Position numbers and translations under genes: made by a program. A DNA stretch of 64,000 bases, from positions 496,001 to 560,000 of the forward strand of contig CAUVYP010000579.1 of the NCBI GenBank assembly GCA_963556195.1, given 5' to 3'. The notes below the pieces were generated by a model. It did not search any database. It was not told the origin of the DNA and saw nothing but the letters and a program-made list of their open reading frames with translations. Positions 35,673 through 48,681 of this stretch are shown here, one piece after another. Within the stretch, counting starts at the first letter, position 1; each line of letters opens with the position of its first letter. This DNA is from Sepiola atlantica (Eukaryota; Mollusca; Cephalopoda; Sepiida; Sepiolidae).

Positions 35673-37343
35673 TTGTTGATGTTTTGCGTATTCAGTTTGT
35701 ATCGACATATCCCCGGGAGTACAAGAGCTGAACTTCTGAAACTTGGTACTTCAGTAGAAAATGTGTGTCCGCTAATGTCTGCAAAGTTTCGGAGCACAAT
35801 TCTTATAAATGTGAAAGTTATTAACACAAGCGATATACCTTTTAAATCGCACTAAATTTTGTTGATGTTTTGCGTATTCAGTTTGTATCGACATATCTTC
35901 GGGAGTACAAGAGCTGAACTTCTGAAACTTACTACTTCAGTAGAAAATGTTTGTCCGCTAATGTCTGCAAAGTTTCAGAGCACAATTCTTATAAATGTGG
36001 AAGTTATAAACAAAAGCGATATCAACTTAAAATCGCACTAAATTTTGTTGATGTTTTGCGTATTCAGTTTGTATCGACATATCTCCGTGAGTACAAGAGC
36101 TGAACTTCTGAAATTTGGTACTTCAGTAGAAAATGTGTGTCCGCTAATGTCTGCAAAGTTTCAGAGCACAATTTGTATAAATGTGGAAGTTATAAACAAA
36201 AGCGATATCAACTTAAAATCGCACTAAATTTTGTTGATGTTTTGCGTATTCAGTTTGTATCGACATATCTCCGGGAGTACAAGAGCTGAACTTCTGAAAC
36301 TTACTACTTCAGTAGAAAATGTGTGTCCGCTAATGTCTGCAAAGTTTCGGAGCACCATTCTTATAAATGTGGAAGTTATTAACAAAAGACTTATCAACTT
36401 TAAATCGCACTAAATTTTGTTTATGTTTTGCGTATTCAGTTTGTATCGACATATCTCCGGGGTACAAGAGCTGAACTTCTGAAACTTGGTACATCAGTAG
36501 AAAATGTGTGTCCGCTATTGTGTGCAAGGTTTCGGAGCACAATTCTCATAAATGTGGAAGTAATAACAAAAGCGATATCAACTTAAAATCGCACTAAATT
36601 TTGTTGATGTTTTGCGTATTCAGTTTGTATCGACATATCTCCGGGAGTACAAGAGCTGAACTTCTGAAACTTGGTACTTCAGTAGAAAATGTGTGTCCGC
36701 TAATGTCTGCAAAGTTTCGGAGCACAATTCTTATAAATGTGGAAGTTATAAACAAAAGCGATATCAACTTAAAATCGCACTAAATTTTGTTGATGTTTTG
36801 CGTATTCAGTTTGTATCGACATATCTCCGGGAGTACAAGAGCTGAACTTCTGAAACTTGGTACTTCAGTAGAAAATGTGTGTCCGCTAATGTCTGCAAAG
36901 TTTCGGAGCACAATTCTTATAAATGTGGAAGTTATTAACACAAGCGATATACCTTTTAAATCGCACTAAATTTTGTTGATGTTTTGCGTATTCAGTTTGT
37001 ATTGACATATCTCCGGGAGTACAAGAGCTGAACTTCTGAAACTTGGTACTTCAGTAGAAAATGTGTGTCCGCTAATGTCTGCAAAGTTTCAGAGCACAAT
37101 TCTTATAAATGTGGAAGTTATAAACAAAAGCAATATCAACTTAAAATCGCACTAAATTTTGTTGATGTTTTGCGTATTCAGTTTGTATCGACATATCTCC
37201 GGGAGTACAAGAGCTGAACTTCTGAAACTTGGTACTTCAGTAGAAAATGTGTGTCCGCTATTGTGTGCAAGGTTTCGGAGCACAATTCTCATAAATGTGG
37301 AAGTAATAACAAAAGCGATATCAACTTAAAATCGCACTAAATT
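35673..37343. repeat. Third HOR system, 9-monomer unit b (1671 bp)
   Basis: It repeats unit a monomer for monomer at an offset of 1671, including the rare GCACCATTC at 34681 and 36352 areas. Differences I noted are few: ATCCCCGGG at 35710 area (creating CCCGGG), AGAAAATGTTTG against AGACAATGTTTG, AAACAAAAG against AAACACAAG in the third monomer, AAGCAATATC at 37130-37139 area, and GAAAATGTG against GAAGATGTG in the anchor. Confidence 0.88.
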
Positions 37344-39944
37344 TTGTTGATGTTTTGCGTATTCAGTTTGTATCGACATATCTCCGGGAGTACAAGAGCT
37401 GAACTTCTGAAACTTGGTACTTCAGTAGAAAATGTGTGTCCGCTAATGTCTGCAAAGTTTCGGAGCACAATTCTTATAAATGTGGAAGTTATAAACAAAA
37501 GCGATATCAACTTAAAATCGCACTAAATTTTGTTGATGTTTTGCGTATTCAGTTTGTATCGACATATCTCCGGGAGTACAAGAGCTGAACTTCTGAAACT
37601 TGGTACTTCAGTAGAAAATGTGTGTCCGCTAATGTCTGCAAAGTTTCGGAGCACAATTCTTATAAATGTGGAAGTTATTAACACAAGCGATATACCTTTT
37701 AAATCGCACTAAATTTTGTTGATGTTTTGCGTATTCAGTTTGTATTGACATATCTCCGGGAGTACAAGAGCTGAACTTCTGAAACTTGGTACTTCAGTAG
37801 AAAATGTGTGTCCGCTAATGTCTGCAAAGTTTCAGAGCACAATTCTTATAAATGTGGAAGTTATAAACAAAAGCGATATCAACTTAAAATCGCACTAAAT
37901 TTTGTTGATGTTTTGCGTATTCAGTTTGTATCGACATATCTCCGGGAGTACAAGAGCTGAACTTCTGAAACTTGGTACTTCAGTAGAAAATGTGTGTCCG
38001 CTAATGTCTGCAAAGTTTCGGAGCACAATTCTTATAAATGTGGAAGTTATTAACAAAAGACCTATCAACTTTAAATCGCACTAAATTTTGTTGATGTTTT
38101 GCGTATTCAGTTTGTATCGACATATCTCCGGGAGTACAAGAGCTGCACTTCTGAAACTTCGTACATCAGTAGAAAATGTGTGTCCGCTATTGTCTGCAAA
38201 GTTTCGGAGCACAATTCTCATAAATGTGGAAGTTATAAACAAAAGCGATATCAACTTAAAATCGCACTAAATTTTGTTGATGTTTTGCGTATTCAGTTTG
38301 TATCGACATATCTCCGGGAGTACAAGAGCTGAACTTCTGAAACTTGGTACTTCAGTAGAAAATGTGTGTCCGCTAATGTCTGCAAAGTTTCGGAGCACAA
38401 TTCTTATAAATGTGGAAGTTATTAACACAAGCGATATACCTTTTAAATCGCACTAAATTTTGTTGATGTTTTGCGTATTCAGTTTGTATCGACATATCTC
38501 CGGGAGTACAAGAGCTGAACTTCTGAAACTTGGTACTTCAGTAGAAAATGTGTGTCCGCTAATGTCTGCAAAGTTTCAGAGCACAATTTGTATAAATGTG
38601 GAAGTTATAAACACAAGCGATATCAACTTAAAATCGCACTAAATTTTGTTGATGTTTTGCGTATTCAGTTTGTATCGACATATCTCCGGGAGTACAAGAG
38701 CTGAACTTCTGAAACTTGGTACTTCAGTAGAAAATGTGTGTCCGCTAATGTCTGCAAAGTTTCAGAGCACAATTTGTATAAATGTGGAAGTTATAAACAC
38801 AAGCGATATCAACTTAAAATCGCACTAAATTTTGTTGATGTTTTGCGTATTCAGTTTGTATCGACATATCTCCGGGAGTACAAGAGCTGAACTTCTGAAA
38901 CTTACTACTTCAGTAGAAAATGTGTGTCCGCTAATGTCTGCAAAGTTTCGGAGCACAATTCTTATAAATGTGGAAGTTATTAACAAAAGACTTATCAACT
39001 TTAAATCGCACTAAATTTTGTTTATGTTTTGCGTATTCAGTTTGTATCGACATATCTCCGGGGTACAAGAGCTGAACTTCTGAAACTTGGTACATCAGTA
39101 GAAAATGTGTGTCCGCTATTGTGTGCAAGGTTTCGGAGCACAATTCTCATAAATGTGGAAGTAATAACAAAAGCGATATCAACTTAAAATCGCACTAAAT
39201 TTTGTTGATGTTTTGCGTATTCAGTTTGTATCGACATATCTCCGGGAGTACAAGAGCTGAACTTCTGAAACTTGGTACTTCAGTAGAAAATGTGTGTCCG
39301 CTAATGTCTGCAAAGTTTCGGAGCACAATTCTTATAAATGTGGAAGTTATAAACAAAAGCGATATCAACTTAAAATCGCACTAAATTTTGTTGATGTTTT
39401 GCGTATTCAGTTTGTATCGACATATCTCCGGGAGTACAAGAGCTGAACTTCTGAAACTTGGTACTTCAGTAGAAAATGTGTGTCCGCTAATGTCTGCAAA
39501 GTTTCGGAGCACAATTCTTATAAATGTGGAAGTTATTAACACAAGCGATATACCTTTTAAATCGCACTAAATTTTGTTGATGTTTTGCGTATTCAGTTTG
39601 TATTGACATATCTCCGGGAGTACAAGAGCTGAACTTCTGAAACTTGGTACTTCAGTAGAAAATGTGTGTCCGCTAATGTCTGCAAAGTTTCAGAGCACAA
39701 TTCTTATAAATGTGGAAGTTATAAACAAAAGCGATATCAACTTAAAATCGCACTAAATTTTGTTGATGTTTTGCGTATTCAGTTTGTATCGACATATCTC
39801 CGGGAGTACAAGAGCTGAACTTCTGAAACTTGGTACTTCAGTAGAAAATGTGTGTCCGCTATTGTGTGCAAGGTTTCGGAGCACAATTCTCATAAATGTG
39901 GAAGTAATAACAAAAGCGATATCAACTTAAAATCGCACTAAATT
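37344..39944. repeat. Third HOR system, 14-monomer unit (2601 bp)
   Basis: It opens with the seven-monomer module that recurs through the rest of the system: tail A, tail B, GTATTGAC, AGACCTATC (37902), GAGCTGCAC with CTTCGTACATC and CTCATAA (38088), tail B and tail D. It then adds a second tail-D monomer, CTTACTACTTC/tail C, a 184-bp monomer (39018), tail A, tail B, GTATTGAC and the anchor. The 38088 copy starts with TTGATG, while later copies of that monomer start with TTTATG. Confidence 0.88.
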
Positions 39945-42175
39945 TTGTTGATGTTTTGCGTATTCAGTTTGTATCGACATATCTCCGGGAGTACAAGAGC
40001 TGAACTTCTGAAACTTGGTACTTCAGTAGAAAATGTGTGTCCGCTAATGTCTGCAAAGTTTCGGAGCACAATTCTTATAAATGTGGAAGTTATAAACAAA
40101 AGCGATATCAACTTAAAATCGCACTAAATTTTGTTGATGTTTTGCGTATTCAGTTTGTATCGACATATCTCCGGGAGTACAAGAGCTGAACTTCTGAAAC
40201 TTGGTACTTCAGTAGAAAATGTGTGTCCGCTAATGTCTGCAAAGTTTCGGAGCACAATTCTTATAAATGTGGAAGTTATTAACACAAGCGATATACCTTT
40301 TAAATCGCACTAAATTTTGTTGATGTTTTGCGTATTCAGTTTGTATTGACATATCTCCGGGAGTACAAGAGCTGAACTTCTGAAACTTGGTACTTCAGTA
40401 GAAAATGTGTGTCCGCTAATGTCTGCAAAGTTTCGGAGCACAATTCTTATAAATGTGGAAGTTATAAACAAAAGCGATATCAACTTAAAATCGCACTAAA
40501 TTTTGTTGATGTTTTGCGTATTCAGTTTGTATCGACATATCTCCGGGAGTACAAGAGCTGAACTTCTGAAACTTGGTACTTCAGTAGAAAATGTGTGTCC
40601 GCTAATGTCTGCAAAGTTTCGGAGCACAATTCTTATAAATGTGGAAGTTATTAACAAAAGACCTATCAACTTTAAATCGCACTAAATTTTGTTTATGTTT
40701 TGCGTATTCAGTTTGTATCGACATATCTCCGGGAGTACAAGAGCTGCACTTCTGAAACTTCGTACATCAGTAGAAAATGTGTGTCCGCTATTGTCTGCAA
40801 AGTTTCGGAGCACAATTCTCATAAATGTGGAAGTTATAAACAAAAGCGATATCAACTTAAAATCGCACTAAATTTTGTTGATGTTTTGCGTATTCAGTTT
40901 GTATCGACATATCTCCGGGAGTACAAGAGCTGAACTTCTGAAACTTGGTACTTCAGTAGAAAATGTGTGTCCGCTAATGTCTGCAAAGTTTCGGAGCACA
41001 ATTCTTATAAATGTGGAAGTTATTAACACAAGCGATATACCTTTTAAATCGCACTAAATTTTGTTGATGTTTTGCGTATTCAGTTTGTATCGACATATCT
41101 CCGGGAGTACAAGAGCTGAACTTCTGAAACTTGGTACTTCAGTAGAAAATGTGTGTCCGCTAATGTCTGCAAAGTTTCAGAGCACAATTTGTATAAATGT
41201 GGAAGTTATAAACACAAGCGATATCAACTTAAAATCGCACTAAATTTTGTTGATGTTTTGCGTATTCAGTTTGTATCGACATATCTCCGGGAGTACAAGA
41301 GCTGAACTTCTGAAACTTGGTACTTCAGTAGAAAATGTGTGTCCGCTAATGTCTGCAAAGTTTCGGAGCACAATTCTTATAAATGTGGAAGTTATAAACA
41401 AAAGCGATATCAACTTAAAATCGCACTAAATTTTGTTGATGTTTTGCGTATTCAGTTTGTATCGACATATCTCCGGGAGTACAAGAGCTGAACTTCTGAA
41501 ACTTGGTACTTCAGTAGAAAATGTGTGTCCGCTAATGTCTGCAAAGTTTCGGAGCACAATTCTTATAAATGTGGAAGTTATTAACAAAAGACTTATCAAC
41601 TTTAAATCGCACTAAATTTTGTTTATGTTTTGCGTATTCAGTTTGTATCGACATATCTCCGGGAGTACAAGAGCTGAACTTCTGAAACTTGGTACTTCAG
41701 TAGAAAATGTGTGTCCGCTAATGTCTGCAAAGTTTCGGAGCACAATTCTTATAAATGTGGAAGTTATTAACACAAGCGATATACCTTTTAAATCGCACTA
41801 AATTTTGTTGATGTTTTGCGTATTCAGTTTGTATTGACATATCTCCGGGAGTACAAGAGCTGAACTTCTGAAACTTGGTACTTCAGTAGAAAATGTGTGT
41901 CCGCTAATGTCTGCAAAGTTTCAGAGCACAATTCTTATAAATGTGGAAGTTATAAACAAAAGCGATATCAACTTAAAATCGCACTAAATTTTGTTGATGT
42001 TTTGCGTATTCAGTTTGTATCGACATATCTCCGGGAGTACAAGAGCTGAACTTCTGAAACTTGGTACTTCAGTAGAAAATGTGTGTCCGCTATTGTGTGC
42101 AAGGTTTCGGAGCACAATTCTCATAAATGTGGAAGTAATAACAAAAGCGATATCAACTTAAAATCGCACTAAATT
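39945..42175. repeat. Third HOR system, 12-monomer unit (2231 bp)
   Basis: It starts with the seven-monomer module, then tail A, tail C, a TTTATG/tail-B monomer (41619), GTATTGAC (41805) and the anchor (41991). The third monomer (40317) is GTATTGAC with TTTCGGAG, the only such combination I found among the fifteen. The length is 12 x 186 minus 1. Confidence 0.88.
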
Positions 42176-45100
42176 TTGTTGATGTTTTGCGTATTCAGTT
42201 TGTATCGACATATCTCCGGGAGTACAAGAGCTGAACTTCTGAAACTTGGTACTTCAGTAGAAAATGTGTGTCCGCTAATGTCTGCAAAGTTTCGGAGCAC
42301 AATTCTTATAAATGTGGAAGTTATAAACAAAAGCGATATCAACTTAAAATCGCACTAAATTTTGTTGATGTTTTGCGTATTCAGTTTGTATCGACATATC
42401 TCCGGGAGTACAAGAGCTGAACTTCTGAAACTTGGTACTTCAGTAGAAAATGTGTGTCCGCTAATGTCTGCAAAGTTTCGGAGCACAATTCTTATAAATG
42501 TGGAAGTTATTAACACAAGCGATATACCTTTTAAATCGCACTAAATTTTGTTGATGTTTTGCGTATTCAGTTTGTATTGACATATCTCCGGGAGTACAAG
42601 AGCTGAACTTCTGAAACTTGGTACTTCAGTAGAAAATGTGTGTCCGCTAATGTCTGCAAAGTTTCAGAGCACAATTCTTATAAATGTGGAAGTTATAAAC
42701 AAAAGCGATATCAACTTAAAATCGCACTAAATTTTGTTGATGTTTTGCGTATTCAGTTTGTATCGACATATCTCCGGGAGTACAAGAGCTGAACTTCTGA
42801 AACTTGGTACTTCAGTAGAAAATGTGTGTCCGCTAATGTCTGCAAAGTTTCGGAGCACAATTCTTATAAATGTGGAAGTTATTAACAAAAGACCTATCAA
42901 CTTTAAATCGCACTAAATTTTGTTTATGTTTTGCGTATTCAGTTTGTATCGACATATCTCCGGGAGTACAAGAGCTGCACTTCTGAAACTTCGTACATCA
43001 GTAGAAAATGTGTGTCCGCTATTGTCTGCAAAGTTTCGGAGCACAATTCTCATAAATGTGGAAGTTATAAACAAAAGCGATATCAACTTAAAATCGCACT
43101 AAATTTTGTTGATGTTTTGCGTATTCAGTTTGTATCGACATATCTCCGGGAGTACAAGAGCTGAACTTCTGAAACTTGGTACTTCAGTAGAAAATGTGTG
43201 TCCGCTAATGTCTGCAAAGTTTCGGAGCACAATTCTTATAAATGTGGAAGTTATTAACACAAGCGATATACCTTTTAAATCGCACTAAATTTTGTTGATG
43301 TTTTGCGTATTCAGTTTGTATCGACATATCTCCGGGAGTACAAGAGCTGAACTTCTGAAACTTGGTACTTCAGTAGAAAATGTGTGTCCGCTAATGTCTG
43401 CAAAGTTTCAGAGCACAATTTGTATAAATGTGGAAGTTATAAACACAAGCGATATCAACTTAAAATCGCACTAAATTTTGTTGATGTTTTGCGTATTCAG
43501 TTTGTATCGACATATCTCCGGGAGTACAAGAGCTGAACTTCTGAAACTTGGTACTTCAGTAGAAAATGTGTGTCCGCTAATGTCTGCAAAGTTTCGGAGC
43601 ACAATTCTTATAAATGTGGAAGTTATAAACAAAAGCGATATCAACTTAAAATCGCACTAAATTTTGTTGATGTTTTGCGTATTCAGTTTGTATCGACATA
43701 TCTCCGGGAGTACAAGAGCTGAACTTCTGAAACTTGGTACTTCAGTAGAAAATGTGTGTCCGCTAATGTCTGCAAAGTTTCGGAGCACAATTCTTATAAA
43801 TGTGGAAGTTATTAACAAAAGACTTATCAACTTTAAATCGCACTAAATTTTGTTTATGTTTTGCGTATTCAGTTTGTATCGACATATCTCCGGGAGTACA
43901 AGAGCTGAACTTCTGAAACTTGGTACTTCAGTAGAAAATGTGTGTCCGCTAATGTCTGCAAAGTTTCAGAGCACAATTTGTATAAATGTGGAAGTTATAA
44001 ACACAAGCGATATCAACTTAAAATCGCACTAAATTTTGTTGATGTTTTGCGTATTCAGTTTGTATCGACATATCTCCGGGAGTACAAGAGCTGAACTTCT
44101 GAAACTTGGTACTTCAGTAGAAAATGTGTGTCCGCTAATGTCTGCAAAGTTTCGGAGCACAATTCTTATAAATGTGGAAGTTATAAACACAAGCGATATA
44201 CCTTTTAAATCGCACTAAATTTTGTTGATGTTTTGCGTATTCAGTTTGTATCGACATATCTCCGGGAGTACAAGAGCTGAACTTCTGAAACTTGGTACTT
44301 CAGTAGAAAATGTGTGTCCGCTAATGTCTGCAAAGTTTCAGAGCACAATTCTTATAAATGTGGAAGTTATAAACAAAAGCGATATCAACTTAAAATCGCA
44401 CTAAATTTTGTTGATGTTTTGCGTATTCAGTTTGTATCGACATATCTCCGGGAGTACAAGAGCTGAACTTCTGAAACTTGGTACTTCAGTAGAAAATGTG
44501 TGTCCGCTAATGTCTGCAAAGTTTCGGAGCACAATTCTTATAAATGTGGAAGCTATAAACAAAAGCGATATCAACTTAAAATCGCACTAAATTTTGTTGA
44601 TGTTTTGCGTATTCAGTTTGTATCGACATATCTCCGGGAGTAGAAGAGCTGAACTTCTGAAACTTGGTACTTCAGTAGAAAATGTGTGTCCGCTAATGTC
44701 TGCAAAGTTTCGGAGCACAATTCTTATAAATGTGGAAGTTATTAACACAAGCGATATACCTTTTAAATCGCACTAAATTTTGTTGATGTTTTGCGTATTC
44801 AGTTTGTATCGACATATCTCCGGGAGTACAAGAGCTTAACTTCTGAAACTTGGTACTTCAGTAGAAAATGTGTGTCCGCTAATGTCTGCAAAGTTTCGGA
44901 GCACAATTCCTATAAATGTGGAAGTTATTAACAAAAGACTTATCAACTTTAAATCGCACTAAATTTTGTTTATGTTTTGCGTATTCAGTTTGTATCGACA
45001 TATCTCCGGGAGTACAAGAGCTGAACTTCTGAAACTTGGTACATCAGTAGTAAATGTGTGTCCGCTATTGTGTGCAAGGTTTCGGAGCACAATTCCCATA

Positions 45101-46822
45101 AATGTATAAGTTATAAACAAAAGCGATATCAACTTAAAATCGCACTAAATTTTGTTGATGTTTTGCGTATTCAGTTTGTATCGACATATCTCCGGGAGTA
45201 CAAGAGCTGAACTTCTGAAACTTGGTACTTCAGTAGAAAATGTGTGTCCGCTAATGTCTGCAAAGTTTCGGAGCACAATTCTTATAAATGTGAAAGTTAT
45301 TAACACAAGCGATATACCTTTTAAATCGCACTAAATTTTGTTGATGTTTTGCGTATTCAGTTTGTATCGACATATCTTCGGGAGTACAAGAGCTGAACTT
45401 CTGAAACTTACTACTTCAGTAGAAAATGTTTGTCCGCTAATGTCTGCAAAGTTTCAGAGCACAATTCTTATAAATGTGGAAGTTATAAACAAAAGCGATA
45501 TCAACTTAAAATCGCACTAAATTTTGTTGATGTTTTGCGTATTCAGTTTGTATCGACATATCTCCGGGAGTACAAGAGCTGAACTTCTGAAACTTGGTAC
45601 TTCAGTAGAAAATGTGTGTCCGCTAATGTCTGCAAAGTTTCAGACTACAATTTGTATAAATGTGGAAGTTATAAACACAAGCGATATCAACTTAAAATCG
45701 CACTAAATTTTGTTGATGTTTTGCGTATTCAGTTTGTATCGACATATCTCCGGGAGTACAAGAGCTGAACTTCTGAAACTTACTACTTCAGTAGAAAATG
45801 TGTGTCCGCTAATGTCTGCAAAGTTTCGGAGCACAATTCTTATAAATGTGGAAGTTATTAACAAAAGACTTATCAACTTTAAATCGCACTAAATTTTGTT
45901 TATGTTTTGCGTATTCAGTTTGTATCGACATATCTCCGGGGTACAAGAGCTGAACTTCTGAAACTTGGTACATCAGTAGAAAATGTGTGTCCGCTATTGT
46001 GTGCAAGGTTTCGGAGCACAATTCTCATAAATGTGGAAGTAATAACAAAAGCGATATCAACTTAAAATCGCACTAAATTTTGTTGATGTTTTGCGTATTC
46101 AGTTTGTATCGACATATCTCCGGGAGTACAAGAGCTGAACTTCTGAAACTTGGTACTTCAGTAGAAAATGTGTGTCCGCTAATGTCTGCAAAGTTTCGGA
46201 GCACAATTCTTATAAATGTGGAAGTTATAAACAAAAGCGATATCAACTTAAAATCGCACTAAATTTTGTTGATGTTTTGCGTATTCAGTTTGTATCGACA
46301 TATCTCCGGGAGTACAAGAGCTGAACTTCTGAAACTTGGTACTTCAGTAGAAAATGTGTGTCCGCTAATGTCTGCAAAGTTTCGGAGCACAATTCTTATA
46401 AATGTGGAAGTTATTAACACAAGCGATATACCTTTTAAATCGCACTAAATTTTGTTGATGTTTTGCGTATTCAGTTTGTATTGACATATCTCCGGGAGTA
46501 CAAGAGCTGAACTTCTGAAACTTGGTACTTCAGTAGAAAATGTGTGTCCGCTAATGTCTGCAAAGTTTCAGAGCACAATTCTTATAAATGTGGAAGTTAT
46601 AAACAAAAGCGATATCAACTTAAAATCGCACTAAATTTTGTTGATGTTTTGCGTATTCAGTTTGTATCGACATATCTCCGGGAGTACAAGAGCTGAACTT
46701 CTGAAACTTGGTACTTCAGTAGAAAATGTGTGTCCGCTATTGTGTGCAAGGTTTCGGAGCACAATTCTCATAAATGTGGAAGTAATAACAAAAGCGATAT
46801 CAACTTAAAATCGCACTAAATT
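42176..46822. repeat. Third HOR system, 25-monomer unit (4647 bp)
   Basis: It begins with the seven-monomer module, then tail A, tail C, TTTATG/tail D (43850), a tail-B monomer with AAACACAAG (44036), and a block (44222-46822) that parallels 32700-35672: GAGTAGAAGAGC, tail C, GTGTGCAAGG with CCCATAA, TGTGAAAGTT, CTTCGGG/CTTACTAC, tail D, CTTACTAC/tail C, 184-bp monomer, tail A, tail B, GTATTGAC and anchor. The length is 25 x 186 minus 3. Confidence 0.85.
44780..45151. repeat. Two point-mutated monomers (GAGCTTAAC; AAATGTATAAG)
   Basis: The monomer at 44780 has GAGCTTAAC in place of GAGCTGAAC and ATTCCTATAAAT. The one at 44966 has AAATGTATAAG in place of AAATGTGGAAG. Both changes introduce stops in the frame that is otherwise open. 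Both monomers are still 186 bp. Confidence 0.85.
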
Positions 46823-48681
46823 TTGTTGATGTTTTGCGTATTCAGTTTGTATCGACATATCTCCGGGAGTACAAGAGCTGAACTTCTGAAACTTGGTACT
46901 TCAGTAGAAAATGTGTGTCCGCTAATGTCTGCAAAGTTTCGGAGCACAATTCTTATAAATGTGGAAGTTATAAACAAAAGCGATATCAACTTAAAATCGC
47001 ACTAAATTTTGTTGATGTTTTGCGTATTCAGTTTGTATCGACATATCTCCGGGAGTACAAGAGCTGAACTTCTGAAACTTGGTACTTCAGTAGAAAATGT
47101 GTGTCCGCTAATGTCTGCAAAGTTTCGGAGCACAATTCTTATAAATGTGGAAGTTATTAACACAAGCGATATACCTTTTAAATCGCACTAAATTTTGTTG
47201 ATGTTTTGCGTATTCAGTTTGTATTGACATATCTCCGGGAGTACAAGAGCTGAACTTCTGAAACTTGGTACTTCAGTAGAAAATGTGTGTCCGCTAATGT
47301 CTGCAAAGTTTCAGAGCACAATTCTTATAAATGTGGAAGTTATAAACAAAAGCGATATCAACTTAAAATCGCACTAAATTTTGTTGATGTTTTGCGTATT
47401 CAGTTTGTATCGACATATCTCCGGGAGTACAAGAGCTGAACTTCTGAAACTTGGTACTTCAGTAGAAAATGTGTGTCCGCTAATGTCTGCAAAGTTTCGG
47501 AGCACAATTCTTATAAATGTGGAAGTTATTAACAAAAGACCTATCAACTTTAAATCGCACTAAATTTTGTTTATGTTTTGCGTATTCAGTTTGTATCGAC
47601 ATATCTCCGGGAGTACAAGAGCTGCACTTCTGAAACTTCGTACATCAGTAGAAAATGTGTGTCCGCTATTGTCTGCAAAGTTTCGGAGCACAATTCTCAT
47701 AAATGTGGAAGTTATAAACAAAAGCGATATCAACTTAAAATCGCACTAAATTTTGTTGATGTTTTGCGTATTCAGTTTGTATCGACATATCTCCGGGAGT
47801 ACAAGAGCTGAACTTCTGAAACTTGGTACTTCAGTAGAAAATGTGTGTCCGCTAATGTCTGCAAAGTTTCGGAGCACAATTCTTATAAATGTGGAAGTTA
47901 TTAACACAAGCGATATACCTTTTAAATCGCACTAAATTTTGTTGATGTTTTGCGTATTCAGTTTGTATCGACATATCTCCGGGAGTACAAGAGCTGAACT
48001 TCTGAAACTTGGTACTTCAGTAGAAAATGTGTGTCCGCTAATGTCTGCAAAGTTTCAGAGCACAATTTGTATAAATGTGGAAGTTATAAACACAAGCGAT
48101 ATCAACTTAAAATCGCACTAAATTTTGTTGATGTTTTGCGTATTCAGTTTGTATCGACATATCTCCGGGAGTACAAGAGCTGAACTTCTGAAACTTGGTA
48201 CTTCAGTAGAAAATGTGTGTCCGCTAATGTCTGCAAAGTTTCGGAGCACAATTCTTATAAATGTGGAAGTTATTAACACAAGCGATATACCTTTTAAATC
48301 GCACTAAATTTTGTTGATGTTTTGCGTATTCAGTTTGTATTGACATATCTCCGGGAGTACAAGAGCTGAACTTCTGAAACTTGGTACTTCAGTAGAAAAT
48401 GTGTGTCCGCTAATGTCTGCAAAGTTTCAGAGCACAATTCTTATAAATGTGGAAGTTATAAACAAAAGCGATATCAACTTAAAATCGCACTAAATTTTGT
48501 TGATGTTTTGCGTATTCAGTTTGTATCGACATATCTCCGGGAGTACAAGAGCTGAACTTCTGAAACTTGGTACTTCAGTAGAAAATGTGTGTCCGCTATT
48601 GTGTGCAAGGTTTCGGAGCACAATTCTCATAAATGTGGAAGTAATAACAAAAGCGATATCAACTTAAAATCGCACTAAATT
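46823..48681. repeat. Third HOR system, 10-monomer unit a (1859 bp)
   Basis: Seven-monomer module (tail A, tail B, GTATTGAC, AGACCTATC, GAGCTGCAC, tail B, tail D) followed by tail B, GTATTGAC and the 185-bp anchor. The next unit has the same ten monomers in the same order at an offset of 1859. Confidence 0.92.
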
